Shown here: one piece after another, positions 20,540 through 32,084 of the stretch
Numbering within the stretch: position 1 is the first letter of the stretch
How the letters are laid out: each line of letters opens with the position of its first letter
NCBI GenBank assembly: GCA_964023275.1
Contig: OZ029914.1
Coordinates: 12,692,341 to 12,756,340, forward strand
Reading direction: 5' to 3'
Source of the DNA: Norana najaformis
Taxonomy: Eukaryota > Annelida > Clitellata > Crassiclitellata > Hormogastridae
DNA: 64,000 nucleotides
Notes under the pieces: model-generated
What the model saw: only the letters and a program-made list of their open reading frames with translations
Database searches by the model: none
What the model was told of the DNA's origin: nothing
Program-made: the position numbers and the translations under genes

Positions 20540-21720
20540 AGCGTAATCTTGAAAATTCCTCGAGCGCTACATTAAAGCTCATCGCATGGCACCAGCTTAT
20601 TCATGAGCGTTGCGTCGAATCAGTGGGGTTTTCCAAAGATGCCATGTGAAGAACAAAATCCGATCAAGTTCCCAGAAGGTCAGAAAGAGAGAGAGACAGA
20701 GAGAGACAGAGAGAGACAGAGAGAGTGGATCAGAATCGCTGTAACGGTGGATTGTGTTTAGATTGAGAGAAATGGAAAGGTGGCGGTTTGCATGGGTCAG
20801 GTTAAGATTTCTACAAAAGGGGGACTTTAGATTTGAATGGAAAGCCTGTGGAGAAGTAGAAAGAGGGGCCTGAGACAGATGATGTTGGGTGAACGAAGGA
20901 AGGGACAGAGGAACGGTTAATTGAGAGAGATAGTTATAGAATCGAGGTGATGTGGTATATGGATCGGTTAGAGAATTTAAGATGAATTGTTACTGAAGCA
21001 CGGGCAAGTGTGAGGTAACAGCGGGGTGATTGCATGGTAAAGAGTTTCGGGAATAAGTAGGTTGGGAGTATTGCAGAGACGTATAAGTTAGCGAAAGAAC
21101 TTTGAAATGAATGCATTCGCGAAGTTTCAGCCACTGGTGTAATATGACTGACATGGTAATACTTGAATGTTCTTGTGAGAGCTCGGGCAAGTGGATAAGT
21201 AGGTTTGATGAGTTGAAAACGTTTAATTTGGGTGTATTTAAGGTTAAAAGACAGGGAATTACAGTAGTCAAGCTTGGAATGAACTATAAAGGTAGGGATA
21301 ATAGAGGCAGTTTCGAAATCGAGCATAGATCGAATACGGCAAAGGTCACGATTGTGATTGACACATATGAGCAAGATGTGATGCGATTTGAAATCGAGAG
21401 ATGTGGGTCAAAAGTTGATTCCAGGATTGCGAAGAGTCGAATTAGACGTGAAAGTGAGAGTGGAGAAATTAGTTGATATAGGTGGAAAAGATGGTCACTG
21501 AAGAAGTAAGTCATGATCGATGGTGTCAAAAGCAGCGGAAATGCCGAAAATACAGAAGCAAGAGACTTGCTGATGATCATGAGTAATGAAAGAAACTAGT
21601 GCATTGTATAGAGAGACAAGCAGAGTTTAAGTGGAATGGTGTTAGTAAATCCAGATTTGTAGGAATTGAGAAACGACTTAGAAGGGAGTTAATCTTTCAT
21701 CCAGGCAAGGCTAATGTCTT
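20540..21720 (-). mobile_element. L2/CR1-like LINE remnant, ORF2 C-terminus and 3' UTR (copy A)
   Basis: The minus-strand frame 20,934-21,374 encodes 'RIRSMLDFETASIIPTFIVH', then 'SKLDYCNSLSFNLKYTQIKR' and 'ALTRTFKYYHVSHITPV', the region following the LINE reverse transcriptase. The 3' side, 20,540-20,930, matches the tail block also at 8,400-8,900. An internal GAGACAGA run at 20,685-20,725 is shorter in copy B. Several frameshifts are evident. It is the same family as the fragments at 1.9 and 8.4-12.2 kb. Copy B has it at 58,110-59,220. Confidence 0.8.
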
Positions 21721-22038
21721 CAATTATCTTAGGTAATAAATTAAGAAAGGCGATAAGATGGCATTCAGAAAGGTCTTTTGAGTCAAAATTTCGAATGCTT
21801 TGTATGCAAACATAAGTCTTTCCCACATTAACCAGCTGCAATCGATATGTATTAAGCGCGTTTGCACTGAAAGTTTCCGTGACATCATATCGATATGAGT
21901 CATCGGGATGCTTCGTTGTTTGTAATTGGTTGGCGACGCCTTGCCTGCAGGCCGGCTGACGACACGTGAGAGCTCAAGCGGTAAAACACCAAGCATACGT
22001 TGTGATGAGTTGGTAGGTTTTTGAAAAAAGCACGTTTG

Positions 22039-22510
22039 TGTTATAGCATGAGGACGAGTCTAAACCAGTCTGAACTGGTGTGCATTTTTGGTGAAAACAG
22101 CCTATAAAAGGCGGTCGCAATGGCTTTTTTGTTTAGAGCGCGCGAACATTTTTGTAACATTGGTCTGTCGTGTGCACAGCGGATAGTTTGAGTGAGGCTA
22201 CAAATGTCTTGGATAAATTCGTGTGTTTAAAAATTGTGTATTCGGCGTAAAAAGTACTGTTGTGATTGAACTGTTCTTTTTTTCAAATTATAATCACGAA
22301 AATCAAAGACTGTGTGGCTATTATCGAGAAAACTTCATGCCACGAATCGGACAAGTTGACCGTTCGAAGCGCGATCGATGACAACTTCGAAGGATCGCCA
22401 AAATATATCTGGTAATCTGGTAATTCGGATTCGTATGTGCCGGGGTTAAGAGACTGGTGAACGAAGAATCAATCAACGAGAGAATCTTACATTGGTGGAC
22501 CATTTCAACC
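22039..22510 (+). promoter_or_regulatory. Possible LTR with TATA box and primer-binding site
   Basis: A block beginning 'TGTTATAGC' at 22,039 contains 'TATAAAAG' (22,103-22,110) and ends 'CTTACA' at 22,491. It is followed directly by 'TTGGTGGACCATTTCAACC'. A TG...CA block with a TATA box and an adjoining TGG-starting stretch, complementary to a tRNA 3' CCA, is the layout of a 5' LTR plus primer-binding site. The short frame at 22,457-22,672 might be the start of a leader or gag, but no retroviral-type domain follows and no second LTR is in the window. It could equally be an ordinary promoter. Confidence 0.3.
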
Positions 22511-22672
22511 AACGAAGCAAGCGAAGCGATCGAAGTACTTAGTTTCGAAATTCAGGAAGCAATTACGGTGGCGAGTGACGGCCATATTTTCAAAAAGATA
22601 AGTTCGGTCGGTGATCATCGATTCGGTCAGTGTAAACGGAAGAGCCCGTCTTCGATAACAAGAAGAAAATAA

Positions 22673-23814
22673 ATGGAAGAAGTCAGCCGAAGAAGAAAAT
22701 CTGTATGGAAGACAAGATGGATGAAAATACGCGTACTGCATTTCATGAATGCTCTAAGAAATTGAATTATCATTTTCACTGAAGTGTTCTTTCTGCGTAC
22801 AGTGTAAAGAACTGATTTTTGCTTATGCTGTAAAACTATGGTTCTTAAAAGGTTTCTTAAGTAAGTAAATAACATTGAGCGATTGTCGGCAAAAAACAGG
22901 CAGAAATTTAAAGGCGGATCCATAGGTCAATGGAGCTACACCCTTTCATTTTTTGGAAATCGAATGTCACTGATTTTCCCCTTTGGACGAGGGTTGATAT
23001 ACTAAGCCATGCCATCTTAACTAATGTGCCAAATAGTTTCAAAGACCAAGGGAACGAAACGATAAGGTGACACCTTTTTTGGGTTGCAATCCATCAACGG
23101 CTCTTGAAAGAAATGAATCTGCCAGGTTGTCTGTGACTGTTGCAAACCAGCAGTGCACCTTCCTAACTCCCAAAGAGTGAATTAAGAGGCGGTCCTAAGC
23201 ATACTGTTTGTGAGCTAGGGTTGCTTCTGAGTAAGCTGTCTCTGACAAAAAGACCAGGCAATTAGGGCAGATTTCCAAACATCTAACGCACATTATACGT
23301 GAGCAGGATGGAAGCATATGCAGGCATATCGTCGCTGTACCTGCATCTGAAGCACAAAAGGCAGAAAATGCCAGCAAGAATACGCGACGATTCTCACTTC
23401 TTTTACCTCCTTAATTATGGCATCAATATCAGAAGCGGCTAAATTATTCTTTCGGGCTGCTGTTCGATTAAAAAATTTAATCGCAAGTAATCGAACGATT
23501 AAAATTTTTATTTGAGATTAACTGCATATTAATCGATATTTAAATATTTCCTTGAAGTATATTAAAATTTTGCTATAAAGCAGAAATATTTGAAAGCTTA
23601 CTTTCTATTAGAAAACAGTTTTAATAACCGTTGGCTTAGGCATATTGAATTATTCCATTTAGTTTATTGAACAGTTTTGTATAACAGAAACAATTGAACG
23701 AACAGAGAAACACTATTCGAATCAGTCAACTGCTGAACGTTAGTTTTTTATTTTGAGATTTTCTGAGTATAAAATTATTTATTCAGCCAATTGCTTAAGC
23801 AGACCAGTTTATTT
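22673..23814. other. No gene; worn repeats
   Basis: Nothing coding is supported. 23,300-23,420 is a diverged copy of the repeat at 12,930-13,500. 23,465-23,540 is AT-rich with several inverted ATTAATCG/CGATTAA motifs that could form small hairpins, possibly the end of an unidentified element. Confidence 0.45.
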
Positions 23815-24004
23815 ATTGTAATCGTAATCGTAATTTCGAGATTTATACAGCGCCCAACGAAAGCCATGTCGCGGAAACCAGCTTATTCACAGGGACTCAG
23901 TCAAAACAAAATCAATAGGCAAAATGGTTCGGTTCCAGGTCAAGATCCAAAAGTCAGACAAAGAGACAGCGTGGCAGCTACGGTGGGTGGTGTTTGGAAA
24001 TGGA

Positions 24005-24050
<46 letters not shown>

Positions 24051-24100
24051 GAGGAGAAAGGGGTGTCAAGCTAGGACACATATTGGTTTTTAATTAAAAA
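23815..24100 (-). mobile_element. LINE 3'-tail repeat with (GA)n
   Basis: Same family as 6,757-7,150: 'GTAATCGTAATCGTAATTTC' at the left, then 'GGTTCGGTTCCAGGTCAAG' and 'GCTACGGTGGGTGGTG'. An inserted GA dinucleotide run at 24,005-24,047 gives a frame of alternating Arg-Glu on one strand and Ser-Leu on the other, which is not a gene. Confidence 0.65.
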
Positions 24101-24239
24101 CAGATCTCGATATAGAAAACAAACGTTCACAAGGGACCCTAGTGGCCGTGGATGCTAAATATTTTCTAGTTAACTTAGCCAGGACTGGATATTTGTCCTC
24201 TTGTAGCTTCCACTGTAATAACCGGTAAAACAATTTGTA

Positions 24240-25240
24240 CTGTTGCTGTTTCATTTTCGACAGACAACTTTCGATGTCACGCTAGAACTTACGTTCTTTG
24301 CTTTGCTAAATTCCTGCATTTTTAATCTTCGAGACCTCACCCTGTCTCCGCCAATTGAAGATTATCAGATAGCCTAAAGCCAAAGCGCCTCTAAACGATG
24401 TTTATTTCATTCTCTGCACTCGTCAATTTTTCTCTGGCCAATTGAATTTCTGTTTTAAGAAAAGCAACTATTTTCTTAGTGTCATCACTTAGAGGAAGGC
24501 GCTTCTGAGAATTTCTCTTTCGTTCATAAAGTTCTTTCCAAGCTCAAAAAGACACCTCATCAGACCACTCGATCGCACAGAGATCATCAAACTGCCTAGT
24601 GTCTTCGGCCAGTTGCTTATCTGAGATCTCGAAGGCCTGACCTTTAACAATCTGCGCACATTTGCGAAGTGTATGACCCAGCTTAACTGCAACTGATGGG
24701 CACCTGTAGGTGCTTTTAGTATAGTCAAAGTCTGACACCGCACGCACAGCATTAATAACGGCTTTGTCTGTCCCGTTTAATGGCGTTTTTAACAGGTCCA
24801 TCCAACATTCCATTCAAAATGGTCACTACTTCTGGTCCGTCGATGTCAGGAACCGGAAGAAGCATCGGTGCTTTGCTTGCGACACTTCCTCTGTATTTCG
24901 TTGGGCCTATCTTGCAGCGATGACGGTATAATTCTTTGCTGTTATAGTAGCCAAGGCAGTGCTCACATGGTCTGTAGTCATTTAGAGTTTTGTTGGACTT
25001 CGGCCGGTAAGTCACAACTAGGTCACCTTTGTCTTCTTTAATACACAACTGTTATGGATGTGGTTTCCCTTATTTCTGAATAGTTACTAAGGACAACTTC
25101 TTCTTCTTATTCTTTTCCAAACTGATTTCTATGACTTCAGATTCTTTTCTCTGACTAAATAGCCAGTGCTTTGTAATTTTTACCAAAACTTTTTTGTCAT
25201 ATGTTCTGCCATTTTCTGTACCATTGGTTGTTGCAGGAAG
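24240..25240 (-). pseudogene. Broken Crypton-like tyrosine-recombinase-type gene
   Basis: On the minus strand, pieces in three frames line up in the order of a family of uncharacterised animal proteins. First comes 'TENGRTYDKKVLVKITKHW', then a CxxC-HxxxxC finger in 'YRPCEHCLGYYNSKELYRHR', and then 'PMLLPVPDIDGPEVV'. These are followed by a helical part, 'YRCPSVAVKLGHTLRKC', and finally a segment whose reading recalls 'RQGEVSK' with 'LKMQEFSK' one base out of frame. The last resembles the 'R..GEVS.L' motif around the first catalytic Arg of tyrosine recombinases. Frameshifts lie near 24,800, 24,540 and 24,330, and a stop near 25,070. The family link is from memory and needs a profile search. 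A second fragment is at 59,288-59,690. Confidence 0.5.
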
Positions 25241-25249
25241 AGCAGGTCA

Positions 25250-25806
25250 TTCCTAGCTGCTTTGAAAGTCACAGGTGCAAGGAACCACAATGTTCACACG
25301 TATCAGTCCCCGAGATTCCCTTGCCGACAGCTTGAAATGCGACCTGAAGAGCCAAACTTTGATACTGTATATTCCTTTCGGCATCCAACGAGCTTGATGT
25401 ATCGGCCTAGGGACTCGGAAATTTGTCCCATGATTTGGCGTTCTTCCCAATAATAGTAATAATAGCACGGGACTCGACTCGCTGTATGGTGTAGGTCGCT
25501 GCCGTTCGGATGTCCTTTTTCAGTACACTGTGACGATGCATAAAGTGGCCAACGACCTGCTTCTTGGAAGGCAGTTTACTTCCTTTTATTCCTTCGCAGG
25601 GCTAACGAGGTTATCTTGCGAACGCGTTGCCATCTTCTTCAGCTCAAACCGTCTCCTTTGTCTGCTGCTCCAACTGTTCTCGGTGGGTGAGTTTCGGCTC
25701 AGACCGTCTTTTGCTTCTCTCCTCTTCTTCGGCTCCGTTTGTCTCTCGATGAGTGGACGTTCATCTCATATGTTGTGACTAGTTAACCCTCTTATATAGG
25801 AAGTCG
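25250..25806. other. Unrecognised sequence
   Basis: Two modest frames overlap here (25,166-25,453 plus, 25,253-25,468 minus) and another lies at 25,530-25,778, none with a recognisable domain. A short TAATAATAG tract at 25,450-25,465 suggests the end of a dispersed repeat. No function can be offered. Confidence 0.35.
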
Positions 25807-26166
25807 ATGGTGTGTTCAAACGAGCCGTGTGCAACTGTGCATTGTGCAAAGGACTCGTGTGCAAAGAACCGTGTGCAAAAAAAAGAGCCGTGTGCACTGT
25901 GCATAAGAGTTTATGAAAATTCATACCATGTCGATTACATAGTAAACTCTGGTCCCCGTGAGCGACCTCTAATGCAGATAGATCTGCTTGAAATTTTGCA
26001 CAAAATGTTTATTACTAAAATGAAACCATTTGGGATGGTGAGAGTTAAATATTTCGAAAATGAGAAAATTATGGCCACCGTAGATTCTACAAATGCACGA
26101 GTTGAAGTAGTCAAGTCTCAGAGGAAGATCCCCCACCACTCGCAGTACTTCACTAAAAAGACATAG
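25807..26166 (+). CDS. Hypothetical 119-codon frame, doubtful
   Basis: The frame opens at ATG 25,807. Its first 33 codons are Cys-rich only because they cross a GTGTGCA-type minisatellite. The rest ('PFGMVRVKYFENEKIMATVD') is mixed-composition and could be real coding sequence or chance. There is no signal peptide, transmembrane segment or known domain, no splice evidence, and no copy elsewhere in the window for comparison. I do not recognise it. Confidence 0.2.
   Translation: MVCSNEPCATVHCAKDSCAKNRVQKKEPCALCIRVYENSYHVDYIVNSGPRERPLMQIDLLEILHKMFITKMKPFGMVRVKYFENEKIMATVDSTNARVEVVKSQRKIPHHSQYFTKKT
25808..25910 (+). repeat. GTGTGCAAAG minisatellite
   Basis: About seven imperfect units built on 'GAGCCGTGTGCAA' and 'GGACTCGTGTGCAAAG' lie in tandem. 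It is the only array of this sequence in the window. Confidence 0.7.
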
Positions 26167-27175
26167 ATCAAAAGATAGGAATGGGAGAGCGATTAGCCAG
26201 ACACCAGATTTGGGTAGCATGCGGCCGCAAAACTTGCCCGATCTCTGGTTTCTGGCTGCAGTCAAAGTACACTTCTTATCCATTTCTCCCAACGATTGGT
26301 CTGGTGGTTCTTTACAAGTTTGACAGAGGATCGATGTTTGAAGGTTTTGAAGAAGTCATATGTTCCCGTGGAATAGTGCTGAATTTTACTTCTTAAGCAT
26401 TCAGAATAACAGCCTGCAAACTAAATAACTTTATACAGTATGAGCTAGAGCTCATCGACACATAGACCAAGACACAGACTGTGCTAATCAGACCATGAAG
26501 CAGATATATACAGAACATCGTAGCAATCATATTATTTTTGCTTTACCTAACGCGATTTTAGACTATTCAGTGAAACATAGCAAGCCTTTAGTTTAGAATC
26601 GACCGATATTGTATGTGAGCACCCTTACCGATCCACAACGCGTGCTTTTGGCTTTCGCATTTGACAAGAATTTATGGGGCACCAGCTGCCCATAAATGGT
26701 ACGGTATCTTTCACTGGGTATTGCAATGTGTGTAGGCCTCTTTACGCGTATTGCTTGAGACACCCGATGACGAAAAATATGCGGCCAAACTTGCTATGAT
26801 TGCTAAGGAATATTTGTACATTTGTACGCATTTTTAGCATCATTTGCTGCAAAAGACAAGACAATATACATACAATACGGGTGAGATTTGCTTTGACCTT
26901 AAAATCAGTATAATATTAGAACGTATTGTTTGATTCGCATCGGCTTATCTTATCTGATGTAATTAATTTCATTGTGAAGATTTGGATCCAGAGCTAATTT
27001 GAGTTGACTTGAGAAATTGTGTTTGGAAGCAATTGCTATGGAACTCTGAGCCTTTTGCAACGTTAGCAACTTTCTCTTTCTCTTTTCTCATTTCGCAATC
27101 CATGGCTTATCGTAAGCATTCACCCCACATTTGAGAAGTCATAAATAAGCACGATATAAAATTCTAATTAATTAC
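26167..27175. other. No feature seen
   Basis: Single-copy-looking sequence without a supported gene, RNA or element end. Confidence 0.5.
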
Positions 27176-27177
27176 CA

Positions 27178-27188
27178 TGATGATGATG

Positions 27189-27228
<40 letters not shown>

Positions 27229-27390
27229 CAACAACAACTACAACAACAACAATAATGCTGTCGCCTTTCGCAGCACTTTCTCTCTGTCAAAACTTGACGA
27301 GATTCAGCCAACCGAGAGATTTTGTTTCTCCAGATCCTTTTTTATAAGTCCCGATTGATCATAAGTACCTCAGGTAAAAAATTTATTAAT
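27178..27390 (-). repeat. AAT/AAC arrays and inverted copy of a dispersed repeat
   Basis: GAT, AAT and AAC triplets run to 27,255. They are followed by the reverse complement of the repeat at 13,530-13,650, for example 'CTGTCGCCTTTCGCAGCAC' against 'GTGCTGCGGAAGGCGACAG'. The triplet tract sits at the same end as in the other copies, so it is part of the element or its insertion signature. Confidence 0.7.
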
Positions 27391-27487
27391 TACACGTATG
27401 ATTTATTTAATGCATATAACTACACCCTATATAGAACGAACCGTCTCGTATAATATCTTAATCATGATCAGATACAATTGTCTGGAT

Positions 27488-27945
27488 CTTGGCCACACAA
27501 ACTGTCTGTATATAGGGACTAAACACCCGTCATCTTCATGAGCATAATAACCACTCTTAGTTAAAGATTAATACGCAGACGAAGTCATGTAAGCTATGAA
27601 CGTACAGTAGGTCATAATCTAAATATGTACAAATGCAATTGTTTGTTGCGGAGATATACGATCGGTGTAGTTTATACATATGCATGTATTTATACATATA
27701 TACACATGTATAAACTACATATATATACATAAACTACATATATACATAAACTACATATATATATGCATACATATGCATAAACTACACCGATGTATATCTC
27801 CGCAACAAACAATTGGATTTTGTACATATTTGGATTAACTTATATACATGACTTTGTCTGCGCATAAATCTTTGACTAAGAGTGGCCATTATGCTCATGA
27901 AGAAGACGAGTGTTTAGGCCCTATATACACAGTCGATGCGACCAA
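27488..27945. repeat. Long imperfect inverted repeat (hairpin)
   Basis: The left arm, about 27,488-27,686, matches the reverse complement of the right arm, about 27,771-27,945. Paired landmarks are 'TTGTTTGTTGCGGAGATATA' at the left and 'TATCTCCGCAACAAACAA' at the right, 'CTTCATGAGCATAAT' with 'ATTATGCTCATGAAG', and 'TATATAGGG' with 'CCCTATATA'. The spacer is ATATAC-rich. Small indels and substitutions show the arms have drifted. No target duplication or coding content was seen. It could be a foldback element or the product of an inverted duplication, and its transcript would form a hairpin of about 175-200 bp. Confidence 0.85.
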
Positions 27946-28166
27946 GTTATTTAATATATATAATATATATGGATATATATGTGTTTATATGGCCCAATCT
28001 TCGGCTTAAGCTACATTTTGAACATCAATTAATTGGCTCTTTATACACGAGGAAAGGTCGAAATGTGCAGAATGAACTTTACCACATACTTCGACGGTGA
28101 ATACATATGTAGTGCAAAAGGGTATAGTTTATTTTCATACTATGCAGCATATTATGAGACATAGCT

Positions 28167-28275
<109 letters not shown>

Positions 28276-28515
28276 AGCACAGGTATCATGTATTGATGAT
28301 ATATATGTATATATGGATATATACATACCATATATCCCAGCTGTGCACGTGTGGCAGATATGTTTTGACGTGAATTAGTCATTCAGGGCTATATTAGAAA
28401 ACAAAGGCGCTCTTGCGCTAGATAAACGAACAAAGCGGAAGTTCTTGAGTTCTCAAAGATATCAGGTTTGGACACAGTGAAAAATAGATGCATACAAAGG
28501 AACCTAGCCGGAGCG

Positions 28516-28985
28516 ACACACACACACAAACATAGAAACAGAGACATCGACACATACAGAGAAAGACAGACAGGCTCATACAAAGACGGACAGCAGACAG
28601 ACACAGACAAACAGAGGCACTCACAGAATGACAGAAAAACAGACAGACGGAACGAGAGAGGCGTTGATTGCGATGTTATGTCTATTCTGTTTTTCTTCAA
28701 CTCCTTTACCTTTTCTAGGATAGATGGAAAACATCAGACAATACACAACAATACCTGGCTAAAGCGACAGACAGACAGACAGCCAGACAGCCAGACGGAC
28801 AGACAGCCAGACAGCCAGACAGACAGACAGACGGACAGACAGGCAGACAGCCAGACAGACAGGCAGACAGACAGATGGACGCACTGAGGCACTATTATGA
28901 TGATGACGGCAATACTAACCATAAAGATGATGACGACGACAATGATGATGATGACGAGGATGATTATGAACACGACGACGACGAT
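28516..28985 (+). repeat. ACAC, ACAG/CCAG and GATGAC microsatellites
   Basis: A short CA run at 28,516 leads into a loose CAGA-rich tract. A dense CAGACAGC/CAGACAGA array lies at 28,765-28,877, and GATGAC-type triplets at 28,895-28,985. The predicted Gln/Thr/Asp-rich and Leu/Ser/Val-rich proteins on both strands are repeat translations. Confidence 0.9.
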
Positions 28986-29090
28986 GGTATGGTCTTCATT
29001 AGTTTGTTCTCTGTGTTCAAAGTCTCTGTTCACAAATCTTTTCATCATACACTCAGAGTAAGATATAGGATTTTAAGTTAGAAAGCGAAA

Positions 29091-29115
29091 TATTATTTAT
29101 TTATTTATTTACTCA
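29091..29115. repeat. (ATTT)n microsatellite
   Basis: Short run of TTTA units, beginning 'ATTATTTATTTATTTATTTA'. Confidence 0.85.
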
Positions 29116-29398
29116 TTGCTCGTATTACGTGAGCAAGTAAGTAAATCTGAACCTGGGTGCGAGATTAGTGTGAGCCACCAACTTTCCCAGAGTCGTTATA
29201 AGGAGTATGCTCAGCAGGCTGGAAACCACAGTCGTTAGATTGCCAAATGGTTTACTGAGCTGCATAATGGACTGCCGCTGAGAGAGATATTATGAGCATT
29301 GTCAATCGGCGCAGGTAAAAAAGGGGCGTACGTCCAATAGCCCCACACTCGAATACGCATTCTTGCGTGCTCTGCCTACGCTCTTTCGATACAGCTCT

Positions 29399-29512
29399 CG
29401 TGTCTGTCTGTCTGTCTGTCTGTCTCTTTCTCTCTCATTCTCTGTCTCTTGTTCTCTTAATTTTTTCACTTGGATTTCTCTGCCTCCATATTCACCTTCT
29501 TCCTTTACTTGA

Positions 29513-29581
<69 letters not shown>

Positions 29582-29820
29582 CTGCCTCTTTTTTGTATGG
29601 GCCTATGTGCCCATTATCTGCATCCCTGACTGTACCTCTCTGTCTCATACACAGACACACAGAGACAGAGACACAGATAGAGAAAGACAGATAGGCACAC
29701 ACAGACGAAGGGTTCGACAGACTCAGATAAATAGAAACAAACAGAAAGACAGACAGACAGAAACAGACAGACAGAGAAAGACAGAAAAACAGACAGACAG
29801 ACGGACAGACGGACAGATTA
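29399..29820. repeat. GTCT, CT and CAGA microsatellite cluster
   Basis: A GTCT run lies at 29,400-29,426, a pure CT run at 29,515-29,579, and a CAGA-rich tract at 29,650-29,818. Polypyrimidine and polypurine tracts in opposite orientation lie within 400 bp, so the strand can fold on itself. Confidence 0.9.
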
Positions 29821-29979
29821 CGTCTGTCAGTCTGGATGTCCATCTGCTGTCGCCATCAACACCACAACCATCAACACCCTCCTCATCGTCATCCACCTCC
29901 TCCTGCAATTCCTTCTCAACCGCATCATTCTTCGCTTGACTCCACCCGATGCGAGTGAGTAATCTCCCATAACCACCTC

Positions 29980-30180
29980 TGCTCACTGTATATATATACT
30001 TCATCTTTATATATGTATATATATTGTTCTTTATATATGTATATATATATGCATTGTGTAATATAAATACTTGTTCTTTATATGTGTATATATAGTTTTC
30101 TCTATATACGTATATATACTTTGTGTAATATAAATAAGGTATGTATGTATTATAATATAAAAATATTTTGCATACTGTTT
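29980..30180. repeat. AT-rich TATATGTATATA block
   Basis: Imperfect repeats of 'TTCTTTATATATGTATATAT' and 'TGTGTAATATAAATA' recur about three times, giving a loose minisatellite of roughly 50-60 bp units. Confidence 0.65.
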
Positions 30181-30274
30181 TGCATAAGTCGTAATTATTA
30201 TGGCCGGTGCCTAAGCCGCCGCTGTGAATAGGAAATCCGATCAGATTGGCGGTTTCGACTTGAATTAAGATATG

Positions 30275-30438
30275 TGTAGGCAGACACGACAGACAGACAG
30301 ACGGGCAGACAAACAGATAGACATACAGACAGACATACAAATAGGCAGGCAGACAGACAGATATCTTGTGACAGTCTCTGATATTTGGACCCATGTATGT
30401 ACTGCCAGTGAACATCATCATCATCATCATCATCATCG

Positions 30439-30477
<39 letters not shown>

Positions 30478-30735
30478 CCGCAGTCATCATCGTCGTAGAC
30501 ATCGACGTAGTACTCGTCAACATCATCATCATCGTCGTCGTCGTCGTCTTCATCTTCATCTTTTCTTATACTTCTACTTCTTCTCACTCTTCTCCTTCTC
30601 CTTATCCTTCTCCTCCTCCTCGTTGTCAGCATCACTATCATCACCAACATCATCACCACATCATCACCACATCATCGTCATCATCATCTTCTTCTTCTTC
30701 TTCATCGTCATCATCATCATCATCATCATCTTTAT
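30275..30735. repeat. CAGA, CAT and CTT microsatellite cluster
   Basis: CAGA units lie at 30,280-30,362, CAT triplets at 30,411-30,475 and again to 30,550, then CTT/CTC-rich sequence and a further CAT run to 30,732. Long Asp-, His- and Ile-rich predicted proteins here are repeat translations. Confidence 0.9.
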
Positions 30736-31590
30736 TTCTTTTGCCATCAGTTTGGCGGTGGTGCTGGGTACCAGTGAAAGAATCGCATTGTTTCTGATCA
30801 AAGACCAGTTAATGCTAGTCTCACATATCTTCCGAGTTTAATTATACCCTCGTTTAAACAGTCCATCCACGCATTTCCATTTTCTTTTGTTTCTCCTTAC
30901 TTCGAAACCTCCCACACAAATCCCTTGTTTGATTACATCAACGACATAAACGCAATGGAATTGAATAGGACACCGGAAGAAGATCTTTTAGCTAGATCTC
31001 CACTGACCTGGCGAAGATATCTCTCTGTAAATGAGAACTCAAAGAACAGCGATGAGATGAACCATACGGCGGAGTATACCACTTCGATCAGTTTGGCAAT
31101 TGAGATGTCTAATGGTGGTAATCTGACCGCCTTTCTAAAGAACCAGATGACGAGTTGAAAGGGTGTATGGCTGGAAAATAGAGTTTAAATTATATTTAAG
31201 ATCTCAGTGGCTCGAGGGGTAGATGAAGGTGCCAGTCTGCTAAAGGTTAATAGGGGTGGTAAGGGCAGACGAGCTCAGAACATCAAAGTATTCCGTCGGA
31301 AAATGACGATGCGTCATCCCGTATCAACATAACACTCACCAAAGACAGACGGTAATTATGAAGCGCTATAATATGATCTTCTGTAGAATATCGTATTTAT
31401 ATATGCAAAATGATTTGCAAATTAGTCTTTATAAGAAAAGTCAATTATATGCGATTACAGCTAAACGTGTGATGTGCAATTCTAATTGTAACAGAACATT
31501 TATATAGTGCCTCCGAGAAAAAATAATTATTACTTTTTATTAAATTAACTGCACCCGACTACATCAAAATACGTATGATTAGATGTACGT
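30736..31590. other. Mostly unrecognised; one 77-codon frame
   Basis: A frame at 30,925-31,158 ('MFDYINDINAMELNRTPEED') has ordinary amino-acid composition, unlike the repeats around it. It has no recognised domain and no visible splice partners. It may be chance or an exon remnant. Confidence 0.3.
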
Positions 31591-31599
31591 ATATATACA

Positions 31600-31790
31600 A
31601 TGTAATTTCTATATATAGAGAGACATATATATATATTATAACATATATATATTATATATATATAGGGAGAGCTAGAGAAGGAGAGAGAGACAGAGAGAAA
31701 GACAGAGACAGAGATACAGAGAGAGAGACAGACAGACAGAGAAATACAGAGAGAGAAAGAAAGAGAGAGTGAGGGAGAGAGAGAGATAAA
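31600..31790 (+). repeat. AT and GAGACAGA microsatellites
   Basis: ATATAT tracts at 31,607-31,665 are followed by a GAGA/CAGA purine tract to about 31,788. Confidence 0.85.
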
Positions 31791-32084
31791 TAGATGGACG
31801 AGGTTGGTGTTGATGGCAATGACGACTATCCACGGTGAATTCCCAGCCCTTTCTGTAGCTCCTTTTCTTCAGGCTCATCTCCGTCGTCTTGGTTACTCGC
31901 TGGTTCAATGAAACTCCCACGCATCCATTCTATGCATTAACTTCCTGCTGTCCAAAGCGCCACCTATCCCTCGATGGAAAATCACCAGGTGAGTCCCATG
32001 AGCTCCTCCTGATCCACCTCAATCACACGACGACGAATTAAGCCAAGCATGCGACACCGACTTTATATAATAGCCTATATAGTA

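Larger units (their letters stand above)
1..21760 (+). repeat. Segmental duplication, copy A
   Basis: From the window's first base to about 21,760 the sequence matches 41,149-59,290 in the same order and orientation, with scattered substitutions and small indels. The left end is not visible because homology reaches the window edge. Large differences are the transposon at 9,268-11,621 and the segment 15,442-16,800, both present only here. The period at the left end is about 41.15 kb. Homology stops near 'AAGATGG' at about 21,760. Alignment was by eye and no percent identity was computed. Confidence 0.95.

Noticed and set aside
29723..30841. Frames of 150-280 codons rich in Asp, His, Ile or Ser
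   Set aside because: They are translations of CAT, CAGA and CTT arrays, open in several frames on both strands.
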